The notes under the pieces: generated by a model
Told to the model about the DNA's origin: nothing
Databases searched by the model: none
Seen by the model: only the letters and a program-made list of their open reading frames with translations
Assembly (NCBI RefSeq): GCF_001884135.1
Contig: NZ_MAOC01000026.1
Coordinates: forward strand, 186,001 to 250,000
Direction of reading: 5' to 3'
Length of the DNA stretch: 64,000 nucleotides
From: Bacillus nitratireducens
GTDB taxonomy: Bacteria; Bacillota; Bacilli; Bacillales; Bacillaceae_G
In this document: piece by piece, positions 1 to 7,380 of the stretch
Position numbering within the stretch: position 1 is the stretch's first letter
Layout: each line of letters starts with the position of its first letter
Program-made: the position numbers and the translations under genes

Positions 1-1
1 A

Positions 2-1582
2 GTTTCTTCATTCTTAGTTGGCTGCGCAAAAGAAAAAACAACTACAAAGCCGAAAGATGAGAAAAAAGTAATACAGCTACTAGAAACGGGTGAAATTCCG
101 TCATTAAATTCAGGGAAAGTAACAGATGCGGTATCGTTTAACGTGTTAAATAACGTAATGGAAGGGTTATTCCGTTTATCGAAAAATGATGAAGTGATTG
201 AGGCTGGGGCACAGAAATATGAAGTGAGTAAAGACGGAAAGACTTATACATTCCACTTGCGTGATGCAAAATGGTCTAACGGTGATCCAGTAACAGCTCA
301 TGATTACGTATATGCTTGGAAGCAACTTATTAATCCAGATACAGTCTCTCAATATGCATATATCGCGTACGATGTGAAAAATGCGGAGAAGATAAATAAG
401 AAACAATTAGGCTTAGAAGAATTAGGTGTGAAAGCAAAAGATGATAAAACGTTCGTTGTTGAGTTAGAACATCCAGTACCGTATTTTACGAAACTACTTA
501 TTTTACCGTCTTTCTATCCAATTAATGAAAAGTTTGCAAAAGAGCAAGGCGATAAATACGGGTTAGAAGCAAATAAAGCGATATATAATGGGCCATTCAC
601 ATTATCAGAGTGGAAGCATGAAGCAAGTTTTACAATGAAGAAAAACGATAAATATTGGGATAAAAAAGAAGTGAAATTAGATGAGGTAAACTATCAAATT
701 GTTAAAGAAATTTCAACTGCGGTAAATTTATATGAAACAGATAAAGTAGACAGAGCAGTTATTTCTACAGAATTCGTAGATAAATATAAAAATAATAAAG
801 AACTGAAACAATATACAGATCCAGTTATGTATTTCTTCCGTTTCAATGAAAATGTACCGATTCTTAAAAATAAAAACGCCCGTCTTGCATTAAGCACAGT
901 TTTTGATAAGAAGGGGCTCGCAACTTCATTTTTAAATGATGGTTCCGTAGCTGCGAACTATTACGTTCCGAAAGGGTTTTTAAAAGGGCCAGACAAGAAA
1001 GACTTTAGAAGTACGGCAGGTGAGTTTAATAAGACTGATGTAAAACAGGCGAAAGAATATTGGGAAAAGGCAAAGCAAGAAACGGGAACAAATGAAGTAA
1101 CGCTGGAGTTATTAAACTATGACTTAGAAAACTTTAAAAAAGTAGGCGAGTATATTAAAGAACAGCTTGAGAAAAATTTACCAGGCTTAAAGGTAAATGT
1201 GAAATTACAACCACATACACAAAAACTAGCGCTCGAGAAGAAAAAAGAATATGAAATGTCGTTATCACGTTGGTTACCTGATTATCCAGATCCAATGACA
1301 TACTTAGAAGTTTTCCTTTCGGGAAGTACCGTAAATAATACAGGATATGCAAATCCAGAGTATGACACGTTAATTAAGAAGATTAAAACTGAATTAGGTA
1401 ATGATGAAAAAGCTCGTTGGAAAGCACTGCAAGATGCTGAAAAAATGCTTCTGGATGATGCAGTAATTGCACCAGTATTCCAGCGCGGTCTATCTTACTT
1501 ACAAAAACCATATGTGAAAGACTTATATGTGCATCAATTCGGTCCAGCTACAAGTTTAAAATGGGCAGATGTACAAAAATAA
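2..1582 (+). CDS. Oligopeptide ABC transporter substrate-binding lipoprotein (OppA type), 5' end cut off
   Basis: Extracellular peptide-binding lipoprotein of the SBP_bac_5 family, which feeds peptides to an Opp-type permease. The reading frame is open from base 2, so the true start lies before the window. The first residues read SSFLVGCAK, a lipobox whose Cys would be lipidated after signal peptidase II cleavage. The GTG at 143 is internal. The body carries family features such as VTAHDYVYAWK, YNGPF and the C-terminal ALQDAEKMLL and PVFQRG regions. No permease or ATPase gene follows; a terminator lies at 1593-1626, so it is probably a stand-alone binding protein. Family certain, peptide specificity unknown. 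Confidence 0.93.
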   Translation, partial: VSSFLVGCAKEKTTTKPKDEKKVIQLLETGEIPSLNSGKVTDAVSFNVLNNVMEGLFRLSKNDEVIEAGAQKYEVSKDGKTYTFHLRDAKWSNGDPVTAHDYVYAWKQLINPDTVSQYAYIAYDVKNAEKINKKQLGLEELGVKAKDDKTFVVELEHPVPYFTKLLILPSFYPINEKFAKEQGDKYGLEANKAIYNGPFTLSEWKHEASFTMKKNDKYWDKKEVKLDEVNYQIVKEISTAVNLYETDKVDRAVISTEFVDKYKNNKELKQYTDPVMYFFRFNENVPILKNKNARLALSTVFDKKGLATSFLNDGSVAANYYVPKGFLKGPDKKDFRSTAGEFNKTDVKQAKEYWEKAKQETGTNEVTLELLNYDLENFKKVGEYIKEQLEKNLPGLKVNVKLQPHTQKLALEKKKEYEMSLSRWLPDYPDPMTYLEVFLSGSTVNNTGYANPEYDTLIKKIKTELGNDEKARWKALQDAEKMLLDDAVIAPVFQRGLSYLQKPYVKDLYVHQFGPATSLKWADVQK

Positions 1583-1592
1583 AGTGATGGAG

Positions 1593-1626
1593 AAACAGAC
1601 TTCACGTAAGTGATAGTCTGTTTTTT
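1593..1626 (+). terminator. Intrinsic terminator after the OppA-like gene
   Basis: Perfect 9-bp stem (AAACAGACT / AGTCTGTTT) followed by a T-run, 11 bases after the stop codon. Confidence 0.85.
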
Positions 1627-1690
1627 CTTATAGCTTCAAATGAGTTATAGACATTTCAAATGTTTTCTCGCCGTTTGAAAATAAAATTAT

Positions 1691-1733
1691 TACATAAATT
1701 CCAGTGTGAAATTTATGTAGAATCTTGTATAAT
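1691..1733 (+). promoter_or_regulatory. Probable dltD promoter with inverted repeat
   Basis: A 10-bp inverted repeat (TACATAAATT at 1691-1700, AATTTATGTA at 1710-1719) sits where a -35 would be, just before a perfect TATAAT at 1728-1733. The -35 hexamer is poor, which fits a promoter needing an activator or controlled by a protein bound to the repeat. Inferred from sequence only. Confidence 0.45.
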
Positions 1734-1842
1734 TAACGTGTTTCTTGTGCTATTTGTATAGGACTTAATAGAACAAGGAAGGAAATACATACATGTATAA
1801 TAGATAAATAGAATGGAACATGTATAGAGAAAAAGGAGAGAA

Positions 1843-1905
1843 ATGATGACGTGTCAAAAACAAGGGTTACAATTTATTCGTAATAGAAAGAGGAATAACC
1901 AATGA
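1843..1905 (+). CDS. 20-residue upstream ORF overlapping the dltD start
   Basis: Short ORF starting MMTCQKQG and ending KRNNQ, behind a good ribosome binding site (AAAAAGGAGAG at 1830-1839). Its TGA overlaps the dltD ATG (ATGA at 1902-1905), and dltD has no good binding site of its own. The arrangement suggests translational coupling. It does not resemble DltX or DltC as I know them. It may be only a coupling leader, or the tail of a lost gene. Confidence 0.5.
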   Translation: MMTCQKQGLQFIRNRKRNNQ

Positions 1906-3083
1906 AGATGAAGCATGCTTTTGGTCCAATTATTATAGCATGTCTACTCTTTTTCATTGTCGTGCTTATTCCGTCTAAAAGTTTAGTATCACTAATTAGC
2001 GATAAGAAAGTTGAAGATGCGGCAACTTCTTTGCAAAAAGAGAAATTGCAAAGTGTTTTCTTACAGCAAAAAATGTTAGAGAATTCGCAGTATTTACCGA
2101 TGTATGGTTCATCAGAATTTTTACGAATGGATGCATATCATCCGTCTAATTATTTTAAAGTAAATCCGGCAGGCTTTACTCCATTTTTAATCGGGACTGG
2201 TGGTACGCAAAGCTTGGCTCATATTTTAAATATGACGTCTACAATGGATGATTTAGAAGGTAAAAAGGTAATCTTTGTTCTTTCACCACAATGGTTTACA
2301 CAAAACGGTGTATCACAAGGGGATTTTACAAATAATTTCTCCAAACAACAAGCCTATCACTTTATTTTTAATGACGAAATAAATCCTGAAATGAAGAAAA
2401 AAATCGCGAAGCGTTTATTAGATTACAAAGTTGTTCGTAAAGATGCGATATTAAGTAGTTCTCTAGAAAGTATTGTATATAACGATACAAAACATAACAT
2501 AAAAGCTGGATTAGCTAAACCGCTAGCGTATATGTATCGGAACATTTTAGATCATCGAGATTTATTTAACTCTCTATTTAAGATCGAACCGATGAAAGAG
2601 AAAACGAATATGGGATTACGTTCGCTTTCTTGGGAAGATGCACGTAAACATGCGGAGCAAGAAGGTAAAGTGGGATCCACAACAAATACATTCGGAATTG
2701 AAAATCCATATTACTATAAACATAATTTAAAGAAAAAATTAAAAGGTTTAAAAAACTTTAGAGCAAATGAATCGTATGATGATTCACCAGAATATGATGA
2801 CTTACAAATTGTTTTAGATCTTTTCAAAGAAAAAAATATAAAACCACTCTTTATTTCTGTGCCTGTAAACGGACCGTGGTATGATTACGCTGGTTTTCCG
2901 AAAGAACGTCGTGATGTGTATTATAATAAGGTTCGCGAGCAAGTCGAAAAAGCGGGATACCCAGTAGTCGATTTTTCTAGCCATGAATATGATAAGTATT
3001 TCTTAAAAGATACGATTCATTTAGGCTGGAAAGGCTGGATTTATTTCGATGAAGCAGTGCAGAAGTTTTACTCTGAGACATAA
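1902..3083 (+). CDS. dltD: DltD-family D-alanyl-lipoteichoic acid transfer protein, orphan copy
   Basis: DltD is an extracytoplasmic membrane-anchored esterase-like protein that completes D-alanylation of teichoic acids. The 393-residue length is normal. There is one N-terminal membrane segment (about residues 7-24). A GSSE motif near residue 67 holds the nucleophilic Ser, and a C-terminal DTIHLGWKGW near residue 370 supplies the Asp and His of an SGNH-like triad. dltA, dltB and dltC are absent on both sides: an OppA-like gene precedes it and a convergent small gene follows. This is therefore either a second DltD working with a dlt operon elsewhere or a DltD-like enzyme with another substrate. 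Confidence 0.88.
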   Translation: MKMKHAFGPIIIACLLFFIVVLIPSKSLVSLISDKKVEDAATSLQKEKLQSVFLQQKMLENSQYLPMYGSSEFLRMDAYHPSNYFKVNPAGFTPFLIGTGGTQSLAHILNMTSTMDDLEGKKVIFVLSPQWFTQNGVSQGDFTNNFSKQQAYHFIFNDEINPEMKKKIAKRLLDYKVVRKDAILSSSLESIVYNDTKHNIKAGLAKPLAYMYRNILDHRDLFNSLFKIEPMKEKTNMGLRSLSWEDARKHAEQEGKVGSTTNTFGIENPYYYKHNLKKKLKGLKNFRANESYDDSPEYDDLQIVLDLFKEKNIKPLFISVPVNGPWYDYAGFPKERRDVYYNKVREQVEKAGYPVVDFSSHEYDKYFLKDTIHLGWKGWIYFDEAVQKFYSET

Positions 3084-3092
3084 CAACTTAGG

Positions 3093-3126
3093 AACAGGAA
3101 TGGCAATTAAGCCGTTCCTGTTTTTT
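3093..3126 (+). terminator. Terminator after dltD
   Basis: AACAGGAATGGC / GCCGTTCCTGTT stem with one wobble pair, AATTAA loop, then a T-run. Confidence 0.85.
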
Positions 3127-3349
3127 AGTATAAAGGATTTTGGTGTGGACAATTTGGAAAGGCGTGTATATCTTGAATTTGTCTAAAATCATAATGTTTC
3201 ATTGCAAATTGAGCTTGGTAAAGGTATTCATAAACAAATAATTGATTATTTTGTACGCCGCATAAAACGCCGGATGTCCCTTGCCCATTAATGAGAGAAA
3301 CACCAACAGGGCGTCCAATTAAGTATGATACTTTTTGCTGCCAATGCAT
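3125..3349 (-). CDS. Small conserved-looking protein, possible LSm/SH3-like beta barrel
   Basis: About 74 residues. The start is placed at the ATG giving MHWQQKV, because the AAAGGAG upstream (about 3361-3367) abuts an in-frame GTG too closely to use it. The sequence has short alternating strands, for example PVGVSLINGQGTSGVLCGVQ, then NQLFVYEYLY, a pattern like a small beta-barrel domain. The C-terminus is Pro/His/Asn-rich. No signal peptide or membrane segment. Function unknown; the fold guess is weak. Confidence 0.6.
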   Translation of the reverse strand: MHWQQKVSYLIGRPVGVSLINGQGTSGVLCGVQNNQLFVYEYLYQAQFAMKHYDFRQIQDIHAFPNCPHQNPLY

Positions 3350-3498
3350 AGGGGAAATCACTCCTTTTGAGTTACTATACGAATTATATGACTGAATGGT
3401 TGCTTATCCACGTAAATCTTAAACTGGAGGGGTTTTTATGTAATGTCTAGAAGTTATATATGAATCGATTATTAGTGTGAAAGAGGAAGGAATGAATT

Positions 3499-3999
3499 AT
3501 GGAGAAAGAAAGTATTCTAGAAGAAAAGTTAAGACTAATAGAATGGTGCCAAACATTGAAGTGTGTAACTAATGATGTATGGTTTAAACCTTTTAGAAAA
3601 GGTTCATGGGGAATTGCGGATGTGATTTCACATTTAATCGTTTGGGATGAGTTTTTAATGAAGTTTAGAATTCCATACTTTATAAGTGGACAATCTGTAC
3701 CCAATGTTCCAACAGGTGTTGAGGAAATGAATGAGGGTGCAATAAAATATGCGAGATCCGGTATTTCAAAAGAAGAACTATTAGATCAATTCAGCTTTAC
3801 TTGTAAACAATTAGTTGATCAAATTAATCAAATTTCTTCCCGGAATTTTAAAGATGATTACCAATTCGGCACGAAAAGAGTGAGATTAGACAATTATTTT
3901 TCATCACTCATTCAACATGATTTAAAACATAAAGAAGAAATTATACAATTTATAAAAGATAATCAAGTTAATAATAAAAACCGCTATAATTTCGATTGA
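3499..3999 (+). CDS. DinB/ClbS-like four-helix protein
   Basis: 166 residues with the DinB-superfamily pattern: an N-terminal helix ending WCQTLKC, then GSWGIADVISHLIVWDEF with a candidate metal-binding His, and a late HDLKHKEEI helix. It resembles the ClbS/DfsB subgroup (DUF1706) more than the classical three-His DinB enzymes. These proteins are usually thiol-dependent transferases or cyclopropane hydrolases, but the substrate here is unknown. It is monocistronic, with an AGGAAGG binding site before the ATG and a terminator over its stop codon. Confidence 0.75.
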   Translation: MEKESILEEKLRLIEWCQTLKCVTNDVWFKPFRKGSWGIADVISHLIVWDEFLMKFRIPYFISGQSVPNVPTGVEEMNEGAIKYARSGISKEELLDQFSFTCKQLVDQINQISSRNFKDDYQFGTKRVRLDNYFSSLIQHDLKHKEEIIQFIKDNQVNNKNRYNFD

Positions 4000-4020
4000 A
4001 TTAATAGCGGTTTTTGTTTA
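3976..4020. terminator. Bidirectional terminator between DinB-like and DedA genes
   Basis: AAAAACCGCTAT / ATAGCGGTTTTT stem, which includes the stop codon of the plus-strand gene and lies just after the stop of the minus-strand gene. Confidence 0.85.
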
Positions 4021-4025
4021 GAAAT

Positions 4026-4631
4026 TTAAGCGAGTTTTTTACGTTTTTTTGACCATTTTTTTATCATGAAATACAAAATAATAAGAACAACCCCGCCAAC
4101 AGCGAACGATTTCACATATGGTCCAGCAACGTCATTTATATTACCCCAGTTTTCTCCAAGTTTTTCACCTAAATAAATGAAAATGATAGACCAAGGAATA
4201 ATCGCAAGTCCTGTTAAAGTAATGAAACGTGAAATTGGCATTTTTGTAATCCCGGCAGGAATTGAAATCGCGTGGCGAACGACAGGAATGAAACGTGCTG
4301 TGAAAATTACGCCAGTTCCGTAACGATTAAACCAATCTTCAGCAGCATCAATTTGTTTTTTATGAATAAAAATATACTTTCCATAACGTTCTAATACAGG
4401 GCGACCACCGTATCGTCCAATCCAATAAATAAAGATTTGGGCAATAACCCCGCCAATTGTGCCGAATATGACTGCACCTACAAATGAGATACTGCCATTT
4501 GAAACTAAGTACCCCGCATAAGCAAGGACAATTTCACTTGGGATAATCTCAATCATAAGTCCAAGCATAATGCCCCAATAACCTAATCCTTCAAAAAACG
4601 TTAATACTGAATGAATAAAACTACTTAACAT
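4026..4631 (-). CDS. DedA family (VTT domain) membrane protein
   Basis: 201-residue polytopic membrane protein of the DedA/SNARE-associated family. Some members recycle undecaprenyl phosphate or phosphatidylethanolamine across the membrane. It has the family motif FTARFIPVVRHAISIPAG (about residues 109-126) with the key Arg residues, the early segment IEIIPSEIVLAYAGYL, and a basic KKWSKKRKK tail. It stands alone on the minus strand. Family sure, lipid substrate not known. Confidence 0.9.
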   Translation of the reverse strand: MLSSFIHSVLTFFEGLGYWGIMLGLMIEIIPSEIVLAYAGYLVSNGSISFVGAVIFGTIGGVIAQIFIYWIGRYGGRPVLERYGKYIFIHKKQIDAAEDWFNRYGTGVIFTARFIPVVRHAISIPAGITKMPISRFITLTGLAIIPWSIIFIYLGEKLGENWGNINDVAGPYVKSFAVGGVVLIILYFMIKKWSKKRKKLA

Positions 4632-4938
4632 TGTTGCACCTTCTAGTTCATGAATTTTTGAATATATTCCTCTTTATTTAATAATATAAAAGGTTCACTA
4701 TATGTAGATTATACCTTATTTATATAGGGGATTGCTATTCCAAGACTTTTATGTCTCGTATATGTTTTATCGTAAAGGATATAAGTTGGATTTTCATGAA
4801 GAGAGAATGAAAGGAGTATTAAAAATTTCTCATTTTGTATGTAGTAAAAATAAAAGGATTTGTATGTTATACGATAAAGATCGAATGTTTAGAATTCAAG
4901 GCTGTAAAAATGGGTTAAATGAAGGAGGAGTTAATCGA
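4632..4938. other. Intergenic region before the GrpB gene, probably non-coding
   Basis: An open frame continues upstream of the GrpB gene to 4732, but its 69 extra residues lack a ribosome binding site and have no counterpart in the GrpB paralogue at 54798-55316. I treat them as untranslated leader. TATATAGGGG near 4720 and A/T-rich sequence are the only other things visible. Confidence 0.5.
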
Positions 4939-5448
4939 ATGTTAGGATTACCACGTGGTGAAGTTTTTTTAGTTCCATGGACTGAGGAATGGGAAGTCGA
5001 ATTTTTAAAAGAGAAACAATTAATTGAAGACCAAATTAGAGAATATATTTTGGCAATACACCATATTGGAAGCACTTCTATTCCATACTTGAGTGCAAAA
5101 CCTATTATTGATATTGCAATTGAATTGAAAAATTTTGAGAATGGTGTGAAATGTATTGCTAGGTTAGAGCATTTAAAATATAGGTATAGAAAAGATGTAT
5201 TACCTGAAAGATATTATTTTAATAAAGGAGAGCCGAGAACACATCAAATTCATATGTATGAAAAGGGGAATAAATATTTAATTGAGCAATTGTGTTTTAG
5301 AAACTACTTAATAAATAATAAAACTGCTCGGATTGAGTATGAGCAGTTAAAGATGAAATTGTCACAGGTTAACCCCAATAATAAACATAAATATGCTGAT
5401 GATAAAACAGGCTTTGTTAAATCTGTATTGGATAAAATAAACAATTGA
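4939..5448 (+). CDS. GrpB/UPF0157 family protein, copy 1
   Basis: 169 residues from MLGLPRGEV, behind GAAGGAGGAG at 4921-4930. The GrpB domain belongs to the nucleotidyltransferase fold. Visible motifs are HHIGSTSIP (the GS nucleotide-binding motif), AKPIIDIAIEL (the catalytic-type DxD region) and YYFNKGEPRTHQIHMY. The second gene at 54798-55316 encodes a closely similar protein with the same start, which supports this start choice. Function of the family is not established; some members occur fused to CoaE. Confidence 0.88.
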   Translation: MLGLPRGEVFLVPWTEEWEVEFLKEKQLIEDQIREYILAIHHIGSTSIPYLSAKPIIDIAIELKNFENGVKCIARLEHLKYRYRKDVLPERYYFNKGEPRTHQIHMYEKGNKYLIEQLCFRNYLINNKTARIEYEQLKMKLSQVNPNNKHKYADDKTGFVKSVLDKINN

Positions 5449-5542
5449 AAAAGGAGGCTATGTGAAACTATTGGCATTCCTAAATTAAATAAAACTATTA
5501 TATACATAGAAACATCGATATAATCGTATCTTTTATAATGAC

Positions 5543-5578
5543 AAAAAGAGGGGCCATAATCTATGGCTCCTCTTTTAC
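5543..5578. terminator. Bidirectional terminator between GrpB and DUF1836 genes
   Basis: AAAAGAGGGGCCATA / TATGGCTCCTCTTTT stem with A-run before and T-run after; it serves two convergent genes. Confidence 0.85.
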
Positions 5579-6339
5579 GGCTTCACATCTAAATTTTGTA
5601 AAAATAACGTTGCTGTCACATAACGTTTCGCTAACATTTGTACATATGCGGTATGTACAGATAGTGTAGCGATAATAATAGCGTTACGAATTGCTTCGCG
5701 TTGTTCGTTATTTATTTGATCGAACTTGCTTGCGATTTTATCCGCTTTTTCTTTTACAATATTTTCAATCGTATGAATTGTATCTGTTGCATTTAGTTGT
5801 ATGCAATTCCCTTGATTTAGTTCTTCAAATAAAGAGGAGTAAGCAACATATAAATGAACAGGATTAATTAAATCATCACTTCGATCGGCCGGGTCATTTA
5901 CGATGAGTCGTAATAGTTTACGAATAGATTCAAAATCAAGCGCTGTTTTTAAATCTTCAACAATAAATAGTAAGGCTGCTTGTTCGATTGAGTATTTCTT
6001 CCCTTTTTGAGGGGAGCCAATCATTTCTTTTATATCTCGTTTCACCCAGTTTTGCATAGCAGTTACAGAGAAACTTGTGTTTTCAATCTGATTACCAAGC
6101 GCAACTATTTCATTTAAAGAAAAACCGACATCCGTATCATCGATTTTAATTAATTTTTCAAAAATAGGTGAAAGTGCGGTTGTAATAAAAGCTGTAACGC
6201 TTTGTCCGCTTTCAATATCTTTTTTATGTGACTTTGCCCAAGCTTCTTGTAAAATGCTAAGAGGCTTTTTCGGATTCCATCCTCTAAGTGATAGAAGGAG
6301 CGTGGCCATTTCGTTTCGTGTGAGATGAAATGTTTCCAT
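5575..6339 (-). CDS. DUF1836 family predicted transcription regulator
   Basis: 254 residues. The DUF1836 core is recognisable at about residues 70-180: FSLNEIVALGNQ, SFSVTAMQNWVKRDI, GSPQKGKKYSIEQAALL and DRSDDLINPVHLYVAY. Its first part has MerR-like helix-turn-helix spacing and is thought to bind DNA. An extra N-terminal (1-65) and a helical C-terminal region are present. The gene is divergent from the 6597-7342 operon. Both promoters carry the same operator-like sequence, so I infer that this protein represses or controls itself and the operon. Its effector is unknown. Confidence 0.82.
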   Translation of the reverse strand: METFHLTRNEMATLLLSLRGWNPKKPLSILQEAWAKSHKKDIESGQSVTAFITTALSPIFEKLIKIDDTDVGFSLNEIVALGNQIENTSFSVTAMQNWVKRDIKEMIGSPQKGKKYSIEQAALLFIVEDLKTALDFESIRKLLRLIVNDPADRSDDLINPVHLYVAYSSLFEELNQGNCIQLNATDTIHTIENIVKEKADKIASKFDQINNEQREAIRNAIIIATLSVHTAYVQMLAKRYVTATLFLQNLDVKP

Positions 6340-6364
6340 CTTTTCACCTCCAAAATTATAAAAA

Positions 6365-6504
6365 GTTCTTATGAACTTATAATATGTTTTGTTTCATTTA
6401 AAGTCAATTCTGTTTTGCTTAATTTTTCCTATGTCATAAATTTGTCGTAAGTAAATAATACTTGCATATTTCGACAAAAGTTCATATAATAAGTTCATAA
6501 GAAC
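6365..6504. promoter_or_regulatory. Symmetric divergent promoters with twin operator
   Basis: Minus-strand promoter: TTGACT (6402-6407 on the complement), 17-bp spacer, TATTAT (6379-6384). Plus-strand promoter: TTGCAT (6462-6467), 17-bp spacer, TATAAT (6485-6490). Each -10 is joined to the same sequence, GTTC-N4-GAAC with a shared flank: 6365-6386 and 6483-6504 match as inverted copies at 21 of 22 bases. The dyads cover both start sites, the classic position for a repressor. Confidence 0.8.
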
Positions 6505-6596
6505 CTTTAAAAAGGTTTTAAAATAAATCTATCATTCTTATTTTAAAAGAAAGGTAGATTTCACATATATCTATATAAAAGGAGAATGGATATAAT

Positions 6597-7046
6597 ATGT
6601 TGAAAAAATTTGTAGCAGTAATGACAGCATTCATGGTTATCTTTGGAGCTAGTAGCTTTATGTTCGTAAATCACGCGGAAGCGAAAAGTTACAAATCTGG
6701 TAAAAAATCATATACACCAAGTTCTGGTCAAAATTCAAAAGTTGATTTAAACAAAAAAGATTCTAATGTAAATTCACAAAAAACGACAACAGATTCAAAA
6801 ACAAAAGCAACAAACACAGCACCAAAAAGTAATAAAGGTGGCTTTATGAAAGGTTTATTACTAGGTGGTCTTGGTGGTTTACTAATGGGTAGCTTATTTG
6901 CAAATATGGGAGCTCTTGGTTCTGTATTAGCGTTTATGGTAAATATGTTAGTAATGGCTGGTATCGTAATGTTAGCAGTTCGTGCATTTAAATACTTCAA
7001 AGATCAACGTAAGAAGAAGGCAGATGAAGTAGCATGGAAACAATAA
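6597..7046 (+). CDS. Exported Gly-rich membrane protein of unknown function
   Basis: 149 residues. A signal peptide (about 1-29) ends VNHAEA, a good signal peptidase I site. A Ser/Lys/Thr/Asn-rich flexible stretch follows to about residue 80, then a Gly-rich hydrophobic block GLLLGGLGGLLMGSLF and a second membrane helix ending in a basic AFKYFKDQRKKK tail. The Gly-rich part recalls the N-terminal region of Tim44-like bacterial proteins, but the Tim44 domain is missing. The stop overlaps the next gene by 13 bases, so the two are translated together. Under the twin-operator promoter. Confidence 0.8.
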   Translation: MLKKFVAVMTAFMVIFGASSFMFVNHAEAKSYKSGKKSYTPSSGQNSKVDLNKKDSNVNSQKTTTDSKTKATNTAPKSNKGGFMKGLLLGGLGGLLMGSLFANMGALGSVLAFMVNMLVMAGIVMLAVRAFKYFKDQRKKKADEVAWKQ

Positions 7047-7342
7047 AAATTTCTGAACAAGAATTAATAAATGCACTTTGTGTATATATCGCTGAAAAAA
7101 GACAAGTTGGTCCAGAAGAAGTTTCAGTTGAACTAATGTATGATGATGACTATGGTTTCTCTGCAGAAGTAGAGGTAAATGGTCGCCAGCAAATTTTAAT
7201 TCAAGCAAACTTAATCGAAGCACTACGCTTGTTGCTAGATAGAGAATACAATGTCAATTCATTTGCAGCAAGATTGCAACTTGAATTAGATGATGAAGAA
7301 GGCATTTACGCATTAGCGAAATTTAATAACTCAGAAGAATAG
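7034..7342 (+). CDS. YxcD-like DUF2653 protein
   Basis: 102-residue acidic cytosolic protein, from METIKISEQELINAL. The spacing of acidic and aliphatic residues and the region VSVELMYDDDYGFSAEVEVNGR match the DUF2653 (B. subtilis YxcD) family as I know it. It overlaps the preceding membrane-protein gene by 13 bases and ends at a strong terminator. Function unknown; its pairing with the Gly-rich membrane protein suggests a shared role. Confidence 0.78.
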   Translation: METIKISEQELINALCVYIAEKRQVGPEEVSVELMYDDDYGFSAEVEVNGRQQILIQANLIEALRLLLDREYNVNSFAARLQLELDDEEGIYALAKFNNSEE

Positions 7343-7344
7343 TG

Positions 7345-7380
7345 AAAAGAGCTGTTGAGAGTAATCTCAGCAGCTCTTTT
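7345..7380. terminator. Bidirectional terminator, YxcD gene and dehydrogenase operon
   Basis: Sixteen-base arms AAAAGAGCTGTTGAGA / TCTCAGCAGCTCTTTT with one wobble pair. It overlaps the stop region of the convergent minus-strand operon. Confidence 0.88.

Noticed and set aside
4732-4938. N-terminal extension of the GrpB gene
   Set aside because: No ribosome binding site and no counterpart in the paralogue; the strong GGAGGAG at 4924-4930 fixes the start at 4939.
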